Assembly: GCF_022539505.1 (NCBI RefSeq)
Contig: NC_061508.1
Location: 341,137,484 to 341,201,483, forward strand
DNA length: 64,000 bases
Source of the DNA: Lolium rigidum
Taxonomy: Eukaryota > Streptophyta > Magnoliopsida > Poales > Poaceae
Direction of reading: 5' to 3'
This document shows positions 1 through 11,165 of this stretch, piece by piece (positions within the stretch are counted from its first letter, which is position 1; every line of letters starts with the position of its first letter). A program made the position numbers and the translations under genes. The notes below the pieces were generated by a model. It saw nothing but the letters and a program-made list of their open reading frames with translations. It was not told the DNA's origin and searched no databases.

Positions 1-1
1 C

Positions 2-671
2 TACGGGAGGCCACCACCGGCGATGCTTCCCTATGCGTCTGGCACGGCCCGTACTGAGACGGCGGATGACCTGCTACGTACCCGCGACGAGATACTGGCT
101 GAGGCACGCCAGCGACTTCTTCAGGCTCAGCAGCTGGCTAGGAGGTACTATGATGCTCATCATCGCGAGGCGGAGTTTGCGGTGGACGACAGGGTCTGGC
201 TCCGCCTTCTTCACCGGACGACCCAATCCTTGGACCCGCGCTCCCGGCGCAAGTTGGGCCCTCGTTACGCCGGTCCTTTCCGTGTCTTCGGAGCGCATCG
301 GCAAGCTCGCCTACCGCCTCGAGTTGCCTGCGGGCTCGCGCCTCCACGGCGTCTTCAACGTCGGTCTCCTGAAGGCCTACCGGGGCGACCCTCCTTCTGC
401 ACCACCAGCTCTTCCACCTACTTCGGATGGGCGTCTCGAGCCTGCCCCGGCTTGTGTGGCTCGCGTGTTGAAGGCCCAGCAGCGCCGTGGTGTTTGGCAC
501 GTCTTGGTGCATTGGACAGGACTGCCAGAGGACGAGGCGACTTGGGAGAAGCTTGAAGATCTCCGCCAGCAGTTTCCAGAAGTTCAGCTCGAGGACGAGC
601 TGTTTGAGAAGGCGGGGAGAGATGTTATGGTCGGTTTGACCTATACACGCAGGAAGCCCACTAGTGGCTAG
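2..671 (+). pseudogene. Chromovirus (Reina-like Ty3/Gypsy) integrase C-terminus and chromodomain, frameshifted
   Basis: This is the 3' end of a Gypsy polyprotein cut by the window start. One frame, open from base 2, encodes the C-terminal integrase region, including RRYYDAHHRE and the core LGPRYAGPFRV. From about base 285 the homology moves to another frame (GKLAYRLELPAGSRLHGVFN) and ends with a chromodomain (HVLVHWTGLPEDEATWE) and stop at 669-671, so about one base has been lost. The integrase would insert cDNA and the chromodomain would direct it to marked chromatin. The reading frame runs past the PPT into the 3' LTR, as I recall for Reina-type chromoviruses. The lineage name rests on remembered sequence resemblance. 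Confidence 0.8.
605..622 (+). other. Polypurine tract of the chromovirus
   Basis: A purine-rich run (GAGAAGGCGGGGAGAGA) directly precedes TGTTATGG, the proposed 5' end of the LTR. It would prime plus-strand DNA synthesis. It lies inside the coding region. Confidence 0.55.
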
Positions 672-1003
672 TTATGGGCTTAGCCCAAGTAAATTAGGGG
701 CTGCCCAAGTAAATTAGGGGCTTAGCCCAAGTAAATTAGGGTTTAGAGGAGGCCGTCCTCCTATATAAACACTTGTATCCCTTCGAGATTAATCAGACAA
801 TATGACAATATTCAGTATCATTACTATCTCGTCTCCTGAAGGGAGACGGGAGACCCCTGTGCCCCCGCCGCACCAACCCTAGCCGCCGCCTCCTTCCTCC
901 GCGCCGGCGCCCAGCCGCCGGCGCCGAGCTCACCAACCTCTCCGCCCTCACTTCCACCCTTACAATCTCCGCCCTAGACCCGGTAGAACCCTAGTCCCTA
1001 CCA
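623..1003 (+). repeat. 3' LTR of the chromovirus
   Basis: The proposed LTR runs from TGTTATGG just after the PPT to ...CCTACCA, about 381 bp. It contains three tandem copies of a 20-22-bp unit with core CCCAAGTAAATTAGGG (about 678-741), then a TATA box (TATATAAA, 762-769) and GC-rich transcribed sequence. The 3' boundary is the weaker one because no second LTR is present for comparison. Confidence 0.55.
762..769 (+). promoter_or_regulatory. TATA box of the chromovirus LTR
   Basis: TATATAAA lies 140 bp into the LTR, just downstream of the triple repeat, and is followed by pyrimidine-rich sequence. This is the usual position of an LTR promoter. Confidence 0.55.
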
Positions 1004-1597
1004 TTAGTATATGTGTATCTCTGTTAATAAATTTCTTAACAACGCATACTAGACCATGTTGGCTCGCGTTGCCGCGCCCGTCCACTTTTATAATAATTTT
1101 TAGAATAGTAGAAACTACAAACATATTTTCATAAAATAAGGGAATTACATTTATATTAATCTACACATGTGTATATTGATTCACTAATAATAAACAAAGC
1201 TTTAATCGGTTTCAAGGATGTAATGTGGTGGGAGGAAACCATAAACCTCAGTATGATCGAGAGTAGGCGTGAAGAGGGGGAGCATAATTTGTATTTAGTA
1301 TTGGCACATAATTCTGTAAAATAAAATTGGATAAAACAAAAGACAAAGATGTGCTAAAACTTGAAGGGACACTCTAAAAATACCAAGTAGTGATTTGTTT
1401 TTCAACATTCACACGGGCAGAGATAATGTGCATATATTAGAAAGAAGGCAATTGCATATATTAGAAACTTTTATCTGTGGCGTACATGTCATAATGTAGC
1501 AACAACACTGGTACAACATGATTGAAAATGTATAATCCCTTTCCGTATGTAGAATGAGTCGTTTCCTGTTAACATACATAATGTGAATAACCGTGGA
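1004..1597. other. AT-rich intergenic DNA, nothing recognised
   Basis: No coding region or element terminus could be supported here. It lies between the chromovirus LTR and the first recognisable tandem-repeat unit. Short open frames look random. Confidence 0.5.
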
Positions 1598-2101
1598 TAA
1601 AAACCCCCTTTTCGGCACCTCGAAAATGGAAAATGGATTTTTCATGCACTGAAATGGAAAACTTCCTCCTGCAACATCGTAAGACATCCCAAGATGCACA
1701 TGTGTGCACAATATGGGTACATTATTACAAACTATGTCGCGATTCTATCAGTAACATTAGTCGTTTGACCTAAATGCCATGAAACCTCGAACATGATAGC
1801 TCATATTGTGAAGGATTTTTTGTGATGTATGAAATTACCCAAGTTTATTATTTTGCTTGCAACTATGACACATAATATGACAACACGCGAAGGTTTTGCA
1901 TTGTTTAAATCGTTTTTGAATTTTTTATGCCCGTTTCAAACTATATTCAAAACGGCGGGCATGAAGATCCTTCACCCGGGGAGGAGTTTCGCTAAACTTT
2001 TACTGGATCTCTTATGAAATAGCATGTTGTGAACCCAATAAATATTTTAAAAAAAAATCGTGAGCATTATATCATGTGCCTGTAGTTCATATCTGGCTGG
2101 C
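1598..2101 (+). repeat. 662-bp tandem repeat, unit 1 (5'-truncated)
   Basis: The stretch from the cccccttttcggcacctcg-like segment to ...gtagttcatatctgg aligns almost base for base with 44434-44933. Its last five bases, CTGGC, are the left TSD of the giant minus-strand element; the unit continues at 44267. No protein-coding signal is visible. Confidence 0.75.
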
Positions 2102-5100
2102 TGTGGTGATCCAGCGTACATGGTGTAGTACACAAGTCGTTGATATAACACAAGTGAAACACCATTCCACTCATATTACATCCCTCAGAGTGGTACAACA
2201 GAAACATATGCGAGTCCAAGGTATGTCCATAGAAGGATACATGAACTGTTTACAGAAGATCAACACAGCCTCCTACTTTACAGTGAGGTAAAACTTCTAA
2301 TAAGTTCCAGAAGAACAACTCATAGACTAACTCATTGTTAACTCTAACTCTAGAGATATTTGGCTTGCTACAGAACTCTAGCTACTTATGTGCTAGGATT
2401 AGGGAAAGGTACCCTTCTATTACTAGTCTAAGTTTCCACTCTAGTTGCTGCAGAAGTTGACTTCATTGACTTCTTTGCTTGGATTCTTCATTTTGTTGCA
2501 GTTGGCTCCTTTGTCTTCGAGTTCCACGGTAGTTTCTCCTTCGGTGCCTTGATCTAAGAAGGGGGTTCAAATGAGAGGGAATCGGTATGAGCGTACTCAG
2601 CAAGTTCATATTAGGAAATAGGTGTATCATGCACTAGCTATAGCCATAGACCAGAAAGTCATAGGCGAATGCAAGTTTTCGTAAACATTTCTTCAAAAGG
2701 TTTGTTTTATTCTGAAAACTATGCCCGTCAGTCTTCACATGTTGACCAGAACTTCACGAAGTTCCTTTCCTGCCGCGTTCGTAGTTCGCTTCCCGAAACA
2801 GGGAGTGGCAGCCACAATTTGATACACTCTGCAGATGTGCGTTACTTTTCCCATAAGAGAACTTATCCTTGATACCAATCGAGACACGTTTCTCGTCCAC
2901 ACTTCCTTGGTGTGGGGCCAGGTGTAAGATCCAAGCCAATCACTGCCTTCTCCGCGACCCCGCAGATCCACCCTTTTGTAAGTTTGTCCTGCCCTTTAAC
3001 TATGGAGAGACCGTCCCAGACATTTGTTCTCCCCTATACCAATAAGGTAGACCGTTCCAAACAATTTATGTGCCCTGCCCTATACACCATAGATAGATGA
3101 CCCGGACAACCCTTACAATCCTTCATAGACTTTTAATAAGTCTGCCCTCTCCTATATCTAATGGTAGACCATTACGGACCACCGTCCTCACCTTTACCAA
3201 TAGATAGACCGATCCAGGCAACCCTTATCACTAGCCCGTTGATATGCGAGAGGGAAAAGATACAGCTAACTTCCCCAAAGCCATTATAGATCTTATGGTT
3301 AACGCGATATGTACGGCGCTAGAATCACTGGATGACATTGGTACTTAGTCCTAGATGAGTAGTACCCTTGCAATGGAACCTCCACCAATCAACACATACC
3401 ATGGTTCCATTGCCAGCCACATAGTCATATTCATAATTGGAAAAGTAACATTTTATTTTCAATGCAGGAGTGATAAGTATAGTACTTTGCATTTAGTTTG
3501 ATAAAAATTATCAAATGACCTGAGCAAGCGATGAACTTGCCTTTCTTGAATGCAAGATTATGCAGGCAAAAGCTTTGATATGTGATAACTCCAAATTCTG
3601 AAATACCATCATCGTCCGGTAAGGACAATGTTTAAAGAACTGGCAAATATACTATAATAGTATGAGATGCAATCGTCCCGAGCGTAACCTAACCTTGATG
3701 ATTTAGGATTGGTGAGTTGTAGATATTTCTTTAGGGTGTGTTGCACTTTTAGGATGGTTCTCAAACAAGGTTATTATTAGGGTTGGTTGTATTAGCATCA
3801 TAAATAAATGATATAATGCATCATAATAAGCATACACATAAAGGAATTATTGTTCAATAATATGTAAAGAACAGTTGTCAATTTTAAGTTATATGGTGCA
3901 TGTTTGATGATTACCTATATTATACTTCAAAAGAATAACTTTTGAAGAACAAATTAAACAAGAATAAGAACTACTATAATTAGGAGTTATGGGCTTCTAG
4001 GGTTTGCTATTAACATCACATTTGCTTCACTTAAGTAATTAACAATGGTTCCAATGCTAAGTGGTTTATTATTTCCTAAATTGGGTTTAGTTGAATAGGA
4101 GCATGTGATGTGCATTACTACACAATGTTGGTATTAGGGTTGATCACCATGGTTTTACTAGGTAATGATGGTTAAGGTTGATTCCAATGGTGTGATACTA
4201 CGTATGGTGATCAATGGTGTTAACATGTGAGTAACAAGCTAGGGTTTATACCTAGGTGGCACTAGTAGATCATACAGGGTTTATTCAAGAATAATGGCAT
4301 GAAATGATGATCTCATATGATTAAGCCTAAATTTAATTTTAGTGGATCCTGACTTGTATTAATTGATTTCATAATAAGGATCTATAGGTAAAGTGAAGTT
4401 CATAAGATCATATGTGATAAACCCCTAGGGTTTTAGGATTGCAACTAGTTTAGGGTGTTCACATAAAATAATGGGATCAAGGTCTTTACTTATATTAGAA
4501 CTAGGGTTTCTAAATTAGGATACAACTCTTAAACTAATAATTGACAATAGAGGTGTGGTCACTAATTACTTTGAAACAAAATTAATAATGGTATTAGCAT
4601 CTTATTAATTTTAAAAGATTTTCTAATTGAGTTAAATACTATTTAGGGTTTAATTCGAAACTAGGGTTTTATAATTATTGTTAGGTTTTAAAATAATAAC
4701 TTGTGAACTAAGAAATTTTAAGTAAACAATCTTTAAGCTACCAAAATAATATTGGCTTTTAATAGTTTCTTGCTTTATTATTATTTAAAGAAAATAGTAA
4801 ATGGTAATTTGCAAATTAGGGTTTTATGAATTACCTCTAATATTTAAGGTGATGAAAAGATGACTAAGAAAATTAATCTTAACATTTTATTTACTTACTG
4901 AATAGCTAATATTTAATTTTGAAACTTCACTAATTATTGAATTCAAATTGGATTTAAAACCAATGGTAAAGCATAATTAATTAGGTTTAAAATAATTGAA
5001 TTTTCATTTTGACACACATTTTTATTTTATATTTTATTTGAATTTGTGAGCATTTTGATATATTATTTATATTTTCTGAGCTATAATGAATTTTATGTAT

Positions 5101-6082
5101 TTATGTAAAGTTTTAGCTATTTACTGGCTTTTAAATTAAAACAGAAAAACTAAATGTACCGATTCAGTTCTAGCCACACAGACAGACATGTGGGGTCTAG
5201 CCAGGTCAGCTGCCACGTTGGCGAAGACTAGTCAAAAGCCGTGCGTGGGACCTACTGGCCACGTTGGCCTCGCCGACGAGTTGACGCCGATGGTCAGCGC
5301 ACAACGGTGCCGCAGATTTAGGGCTCCCCGGGATGCGTGGACGGGTGCGTTCGAACCGTGACTCGATGCTGTGCAAGATAGCATCAATGCCACCACCTGG
5401 AGGTCACCGGAGTTGCTCCGGCGAACTCGACTGCGGCGGCGTGGTTCGGCCAAGATGCAAAAGCTAGCTACAGAGGGCTAGAAGCTTCGGTAAGTAGCTC
5501 TATGGATGCGCACGCTCACCCTGGACCTGATGGTATGCTCGACGAAGACAGCGGTGGCCGGAGACATGCTTGAAATTGCCGATTCCGATGATGAACAGCG
5601 ACAGAGATCGATGAAATTCGCCGGCTTGAGGAAGCTTCGGCTTGATTCCTTCCTCCCAGATGATAGACGGTGTTAGGCGCATCTCCTCGACCACGAGTTG
5701 GATGCTGGGGTTGCTCCTATCGTCGGCTTCTTCCTCGACGCCGGCGACATGTAGTGGATGATTGGGAGAGTCTGGGTGAGTTAGAGAGGGAATGGAGGGG
5801 TGGTGAAGATCAAGGAGTTCACGGCGGTTCTCTCCTTCTATTTCTAGACCGTGGCTAGGTCGGAATCGTCAGCACGTCGCCGGAGGCGGCACAGATGAGA
5901 CGGTGACGATGACCACGATTCGAGCACGAATCTTGGCGTGGTGAGATAAGACGGACGCGAGAGAGATTGGGCGTGCTTCTGAGAGGTCTGACGACGTCCG
6001 AGTTGCTCTTATCGTTGACGAGGACGTGGCCAACGCTCTCGTGCGTGTTGTCGCCACCGGAGAAGAGGACGAAGGCGCTGGC

Positions 6083-7680
6083 TGATACGTCTCCGACGTA
6101 TCGATAATTTCTTATGTTCCATGCTACATTATTGATGATATCTACATGTTTTATACACATTATATGTCGTATTTTTGCATTTTCCGGCACTAACCTATTA
6201 ACAAGATGCCGAAGAGCCCGTTGATGTTTTCTGCTGTTTTTGGTTTCAGAAATCCTAGTAAAGAAATATTCTCGGAATTGGACGAAATCAACGCCCAGGG
6301 TCCTATTTTTGCACGAAGCTTCCAGAAGACCGAGGGATAGACGAAGTGGGGCCACGAGGTGGCCAGACACCGGGCGGCGCGGCCCGAGCCCTGGCCGCGC
6401 CGGCCTGTGGTGTGGGCCCCTCGTGACGCCCTTTGACCTGCCCTTCCGCCTACTTAAAGCCTCCGTCGCGAAACCCCCAGTACCGAGAGCCACGATACGG
6501 AAAACCTTACTGAGGCGCCGCCGCCGCCAATCCCATCTCGGGGGATTCAGGAGATCGCCTCCGGCACCCTGCCGGAGAGGGGATTCATCTCCCGGAGGAC
6601 TCTTCACCGCCATGGTCGCCTCCGGAGTGATGAGTGAGTAGTTTACCCCTCGGACTATGGGTCCATAGCAGTAGCTAGATGGTTGTCTTCTCCTCATTGT
6701 GCTTCATTGTTGGATCTTGTGAGCTGCCTAACATGATCAAGATCATCTATCTGTAATACTATATGTTGTGTTTGTCGGGATCCGATGGATAGAGAATACT
6801 ATGTTATGTTAATTATCAATCTATTACCTATGTGTTGTTTATGATCTTGCATGCTCTCCGTTATTAGTAGAGGCTCTGGCCAAGTTTTTGCTCTTAACTC
6901 CAAGAGGGAGTATTTATGCTCGATAGTGGGTTCATGCCTCCATTAAATCCGGGACAGTGACGAGAAAGTTCTAAGGTTGTGGATGTGCTTGTTGCCACTA
7001 GGGATAAAACATTGATGCTATGTCTCGAGGATGTAGTTATTGATTACATTACGCACCATACTTAATGCAATTGTCCGTTGTTTGCAACTTAATACTGGAA
7101 GGGGTTCGGATGATAACCTCGAAGGTGGACTTTTTAGGCATAGATGCATGCTCGGATAGCGGTCTATGTACTTTGTCGTAATGCCCAATTAAATCTCACA
7201 ATACTTATCATATCATGTATGTGCATTGTTATGCCCTCTCTATTTGTCAATTGCACGATCGTAATTTGTTCACCCAACATGCTTTTATCTTATGGGAGAG
7301 ACACCTCTAGTGAACTGTGGACCCCGGTCCATTCTTTTACATCGAATACAATCTACTGCAATACTTGTTTTACTGTTTTCTGCAAACAATCATCATCCAC
7401 ACAATACGGTTAATCCTTTGTTACAGCAAGCCGGTGAGATTGACAACCTCACTGTTTCGTTGGGGCAAAGTACTTTGGTTGTGTTGTGCAGGTTCCACGT
7501 TGGCGCCGGAATCCCTGGTGTTGCGCCGCACTACATCCCGCCGCCATCAACCTTCAACGTGCTTCTTGGCTCCTCCTGGTTCGATAAACCTTGGTTTCTT
7601 TCTGAGGGAAAACTTGCTGCTTGTGCGCATCATACCTTCCTCTTGGGGTTCCCAACGAACGTGTGAGTTACATGCCATCA
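6083..7680 (+). repeat. 5' LTR of element A1
   Basis: It runs from TGATACGTCTCC to ...ACATGCCATCA (1598 bp). The first 20 bases hold the terminal palindrome GATACGTC-TCC-GACGTATC. A GC-rich block lies at about 6330-6610. All open frames inside are chance frames repeated in every LTR copy. Confidence 0.9.
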
Positions 7681-7692
7681 AGCATATTTTAC

Positions 7693-7707
7693 GGCGCCGT
7701 TGCCGGG
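7693..7707 (+). other. Primer-binding site of A1 (tRNA-Asp)
   Basis: GGCGCCGTTGCCGGG lies 12 bp after the 5' LTR. The consensus TGGCGCCGTTGCCGGGGA is complementary to the 3' end of plant tRNA-Asp(GTC), the primer used by Athila-type elements. The leading T is replaced by C here. Confidence 0.75.
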
Positions 7708-7935
7708 AGATCAAGACACGCTGCAAGGGGAGTCTCCACTTCCCAATCTCTTTACTTTGTTTTTGTCTTGCTTTATTTTATTTACTACTTTGTTTGCTTG
7801 CATTATATCAAAACACAAAAAAATTAGTTGCTAGCTTTACTTTATTTACTTGTCTTGCACTCTATATCAAAAACACAAAAAAATTAGTTACTTGCATTTA
7901 CTTTATCTAGTTTGCTTTATTTACTACTCGCTAAA

Positions 7936-8616
7936 ATGAGTAATCCCGAAGTTGAAGTTCGTTCGTTTAAGCAACAAGGGGGAGAATGTTTAAAAGATGC
8001 TTGGTATAGAATTAGTTATGCCCATAATAGGTGCACTAAGAAACACTCCACCACTATCCTACTCAGGAATTTTTATGTTGGTATCTCTAGCTGGAATAGG
8101 TATGTTCTCGATTGTCTAGCAGGAGGTAACTTCCTAGGCGCTCCTGCTTTAGAAGCTAGTTGCATTATTGAGAGTTTATTTGGAATACCACCTGTTAATG
8201 AAGTTAAAATTGAAACCTCTCTTGAAGATATTATGAAAAAACTGGAAACCATAGAGAAAAATTTCCCAAGTATTGAAACTAAATTGGAAATGTTACTTGA
8301 TAAAACTGACGAACTTGATAAATCCTTAGGAGGAATTGATGAAAGAATTGGTGTCCTAGGAACTTGTGTTGACCATGATAATCAAATTAATAGGATTGGC
8401 GAGCTTGAAAAAGCTATGGGAACCTTGGGTTCAACCTTTTCATCTTTAAAGTTTAGAGAGAAAGCTTATGTGGGAAAGGAGCAAAAGTTTATGTATGTCT
8501 CTAAAGTGCCTAAATCAAAGAAATATTATTATAGGCCTAAAATTGACAAAGCCCTTAGTGCCACCACAGATAGGGGAACTTATAATGCCGATGCTTCATC
8601 TCTTGATAATACTTGA
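7936..8616 (+). CDS. Athila-type Gag-like protein, short
   Basis: An intact frame of 226 aa starts at ATG 7936 (MSNPEVEV). An in-frame ATG 24 bases upstream only adds a hydrophobic octapeptide and is less likely. Residues about 25-75 (LKDAWYRISYAHNR...ISSWNRYVLDCLAGGNFLG) match the Athila Gag core as I remember it. About 90-170 are rich in E, K, L and D with heptad spacing, suggesting a coiled coil. The tail ends SLDNT, which is also the end of the unrelated ORF in A2 and A3. No zinc knuckle, protease or pol follows. It may assemble into or bind particles made by an autonomous relative; that role is inference. Confidence 0.7.
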   Translation: MSNPEVEVRSFKQQGGECLKDAWYRISYAHNRCTKKHSTTILLRNFYVGISSWNRYVLDCLAGGNFLGAPALEASCIIESLFGIPPVNEVKIETSLEDIMKKLETIEKNFPSIETKLEMLLDKTDELDKSLGGIDERIGVLGTCVDHDNQINRIGELEKAMGTLGSTFSSLKFREKAYVGKEQKFMYVSKVPKSKKYYYRPKIDKALSATTDRGTYNADASSLDNT

Positions 8617-8629
8617 TTTACACTTTCTG

Positions 8630-8678
8630 CGCCTAGCTGAAAGGCGTTAAAGAAAAGCGCTTATGGGAGACAACCCAT
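8630..8678 (+). promoter_or_regulatory. Twin hairpins after the A1 ORF
   Basis: Fourteen bases after the stop come CGCCT-N7-AGGCG (8630-8646) and then ATGGG-AGACAA-CCCAT (8663-8678), separated by an A-rich linker containing AGCGCT. The block is almost unchanged in A2 (27924-27973) and A3 (59827-59875, minus). A longer-range pair CTACAGTA/TACTGTAG (8687-8694 and 8730-8737) follows. Retention suggests a cis-acting RNA element such as a packaging or dimerisation signal; that is inference. Confidence 0.5.
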
Positions 8679-8737
8679 TGTTTTTACTACAGTACTTTGT
8701 TTTATATTTGAGTCTTGGAAGTTGTTTACTACTGTAG

Positions 8738-11149
8738 CAACCTCTCCTTATCTTAGTTTTATGTTTTGTTGTGCCAAGTAAAGTCTTTGATAGTAAGGTT
8801 CATACTAGATTTGGATTACTGCGCGAGAAACAGATTTCTTTGCTGTCACGAATCTGGGCCTAATTCTCTGTAGGTAACTCAGAAAATTATGCAAATTTAC
8901 GTGAGTGATCCTCAGATATGTACGCAACTTTCATTCAATTTGGGCATTTTCATTTGAGCAAGTTTGCTGCCATTTTAAAATTCGTCTTTATGAACTGTTC
9001 TGTTTTGACAGATTCTGCCTTTTATTTCGCATTGCCTCTTTTGCTATGTTGGATGAATTTATTTGATCCATTAATGTCCAGTAGCTTTATGCAATGGCCA
9101 GAAGTGTTAAGAATGATTATGTCACCTCTGAACATGTTAATTTTTATTGTGCACTAACCCTCTAATGAGTTGTTTCGAGTTTGGTGTGGAGGAAGTTTTC
9201 AAGGATCAAGAGAGGAGTATGATGCAATATGATCAAGGAGAGTGAAAGCTCTAAGCTTGGGGATGCCCCGGTGGTTCACCCCTGCATATATTAAGAAGAC
9301 TCAAGCGTCTAAGCTTGGGGATGCCCAAGGCATCCCCTTCTTCATCGACAACATTATCGAGTTCCTCCCTCGAAACTATATTTTTATTCCATCAAATCTT
9401 ATGTGCTTTACTTGGAGCGTCTCGTTTGTTTTTGTTTTTGTTTTTGTTTGAATAAAATGGATCCTAGCATTCATTGTGTGGGAGAGAGACACGCTCCGCT
9501 GTTGCATATGGACAAATATGTCCTTAGGCTTTACTCATAGTATTCGTGGCGAAGGTTGAATCTTCTTCGTTAAATTGTTATATGGTTGGAATTGGGAAGT
9601 GCTACATGTAGTAATTCTAAAATGTCTTGAATAATTTGATACTTGGCAATTGTTGTGCTCATGTTTAAGCTCTTGCATCATATACTTTGCACCCATTAAT
9701 GAAGAAATACATAGAGCTTGCTAAAATTTGGTTTGCATATTTGGTCTCTCTAAAGTCTAGATAATTTCTAGTATTGAGTTTTGAACAACAAGGAAGATGG
9801 TGTAGAGTCTTATAATGTTTACAATATATCTTTTATGTGAGTTTTGCTGCACCGTTCATCCTTGTGTTTGTTTCAAATAACCTTGCTAGCCTAAACCTTG
9901 TATCGAGAGGGAATACTTCTCATGCATCCAAAATCCTTGAGCCAACCACTATGCCATTTGTGTCCACCATACCTACCTACTACATGGTATTTCTCCGCCA
10001 TTCCAAAGTAAATTGCTTGAGTGCTACCTTTAAATTTCCATCATTCGCCTTTACAATATATAGCTCATGGGACAAATAGCTTAAAAACTATTGTGGTATT
10101 GAATATGTACTTATGCACTTTATCTCTTATTAAGTTGCTTGTTGTGCGATAACCATGTTCCTGGGGACGCCATCAACTCTTTTACCTTTGTTGAATATCA
10201 TGTGAGTTGCTATGCATGTTCGTCTTGTCTGAAGTAAGGGCGGTTTTCACAATCAAATGGTTTGAGTATGCATACCGTTAGAGAAGAACATTGGGCCGCT
10301 AACTAAAGCCATGATTCATGGTGGAAGTTTCAGTTTGGACAACTAATCCTCAATCTCTTATGAGAATAATAACTGTTGTTAAATGCTTATGCATTAAAGA
10401 GGAGTCCATTATCTGTTGTCTATGTTGTCCCGGTATGGATATCTAAGTTGAGAATAATCAAAAGCGAGAAATCCAAATGCGAGCTTTCTCCTTAGACCTT
10501 TGTACAGGCGGCATAGAGGTACCCCTTTGTGACACTTGGTTGAAACATATGCTATGCAATGATAATCCGTGTTAATCCAAGCTAATTAGGACAAGGTGCG
10601 GGCACTATTAGTATACTATGCATGAGGCTGACAAAATTGTTTCATGTTTTCAAAATAAAAGCTCTAGCACAAATATAGCAATCGATGCTTTCCTCTTTGA
10701 AGGACCTTTCTTTTACTTTTATGTTGAGTCAGTTCACCTATCTCTCTCCACCTCAAGAAGCAAACACTTGTGTGAACTGTGCATTGATTCCTACATACTT
10801 AAATATTGCATTTGTTATATTACTTTACATTGACACTATCCATGAGATATACATGTTATAAGTTGAAAGCAACCGCTGAAACTTAATCTTCCTTTGTGTT
10901 GCTTCAATACCTTTACTTTGAATCATTGCTTTATGAGTTAACTCTTATGCAAGACTTATTGATGCTTGTCTTGAAAGTACTATTCATGAAAAGTCTTTGC
11001 TTTATGATTCATTTGTTTACTCATGTCATTACCATTGTTTTGATCGCTGCATTCATTACATATGCTTACAATAGTATGATCAAGGTTATGATGGCATGTC
11101 ACTTCGGAAATTATCTTTGTTATCGTTTACCCGTTCGGGACGAGCGTAA
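8738..11149 (+). other. Noncoding 3' region of A1
   Basis: About 2.4 kb is collinear with A2 and, inverted, with A3, but has no conserved frame. It contains two copies of a PPT-like 16-mer (9251-9266 and 9309-9324), a GGGGATGCC-CAA-GGCATCCCC hairpin overlapping the second, and a short (GTTTTT)n run near 9427-9449. The positional conservation suggests structural or cis functions rather than protein. Confidence 0.7.
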
Positions 11150-11165
11150 CTAAGCTTAGGGATGC
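11150..11165 (+). other. Polypurine tract of A1
   Basis: CTAAGCTTAGGGATGC directly abuts the 3' LTR. It is the third copy in A1 of the motif CTAAGCTTGGGGATGC. Confidence 0.75.

Noticed and set aside
678..741. Short regular repeats as a CRISPR-like array
   Set aside because: Only three units without spacers, inside a plant LTR; the window is eukaryotic.
6240..6641. Arg/Pro-rich frames in GC-rich LTR blocks (also 11382-11723, 25646-25975, 30762-31055, 61885-62343)
   Set aside because: GC-rich low-stop sequence open on both strands; no conserved codon pattern among copies.
5855..6697. 280-aa minus-strand frame across the A1 insertion point
   Set aside because: It fuses giant-LTR and A1-LTR sequence across a TSD junction, so it cannot be an evolved gene.
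7317..7910. Frames of 100-250 aa recurring in every A-family LTR (also 12226-12993, 26813-27157, 31909-32181, 55089-55895, 60614-60943)
   Set aside because: They lie in LTR and leader DNA, shift frame between copies and run across LTR/leader boundaries; repetition reflects DNA homology, not coding.
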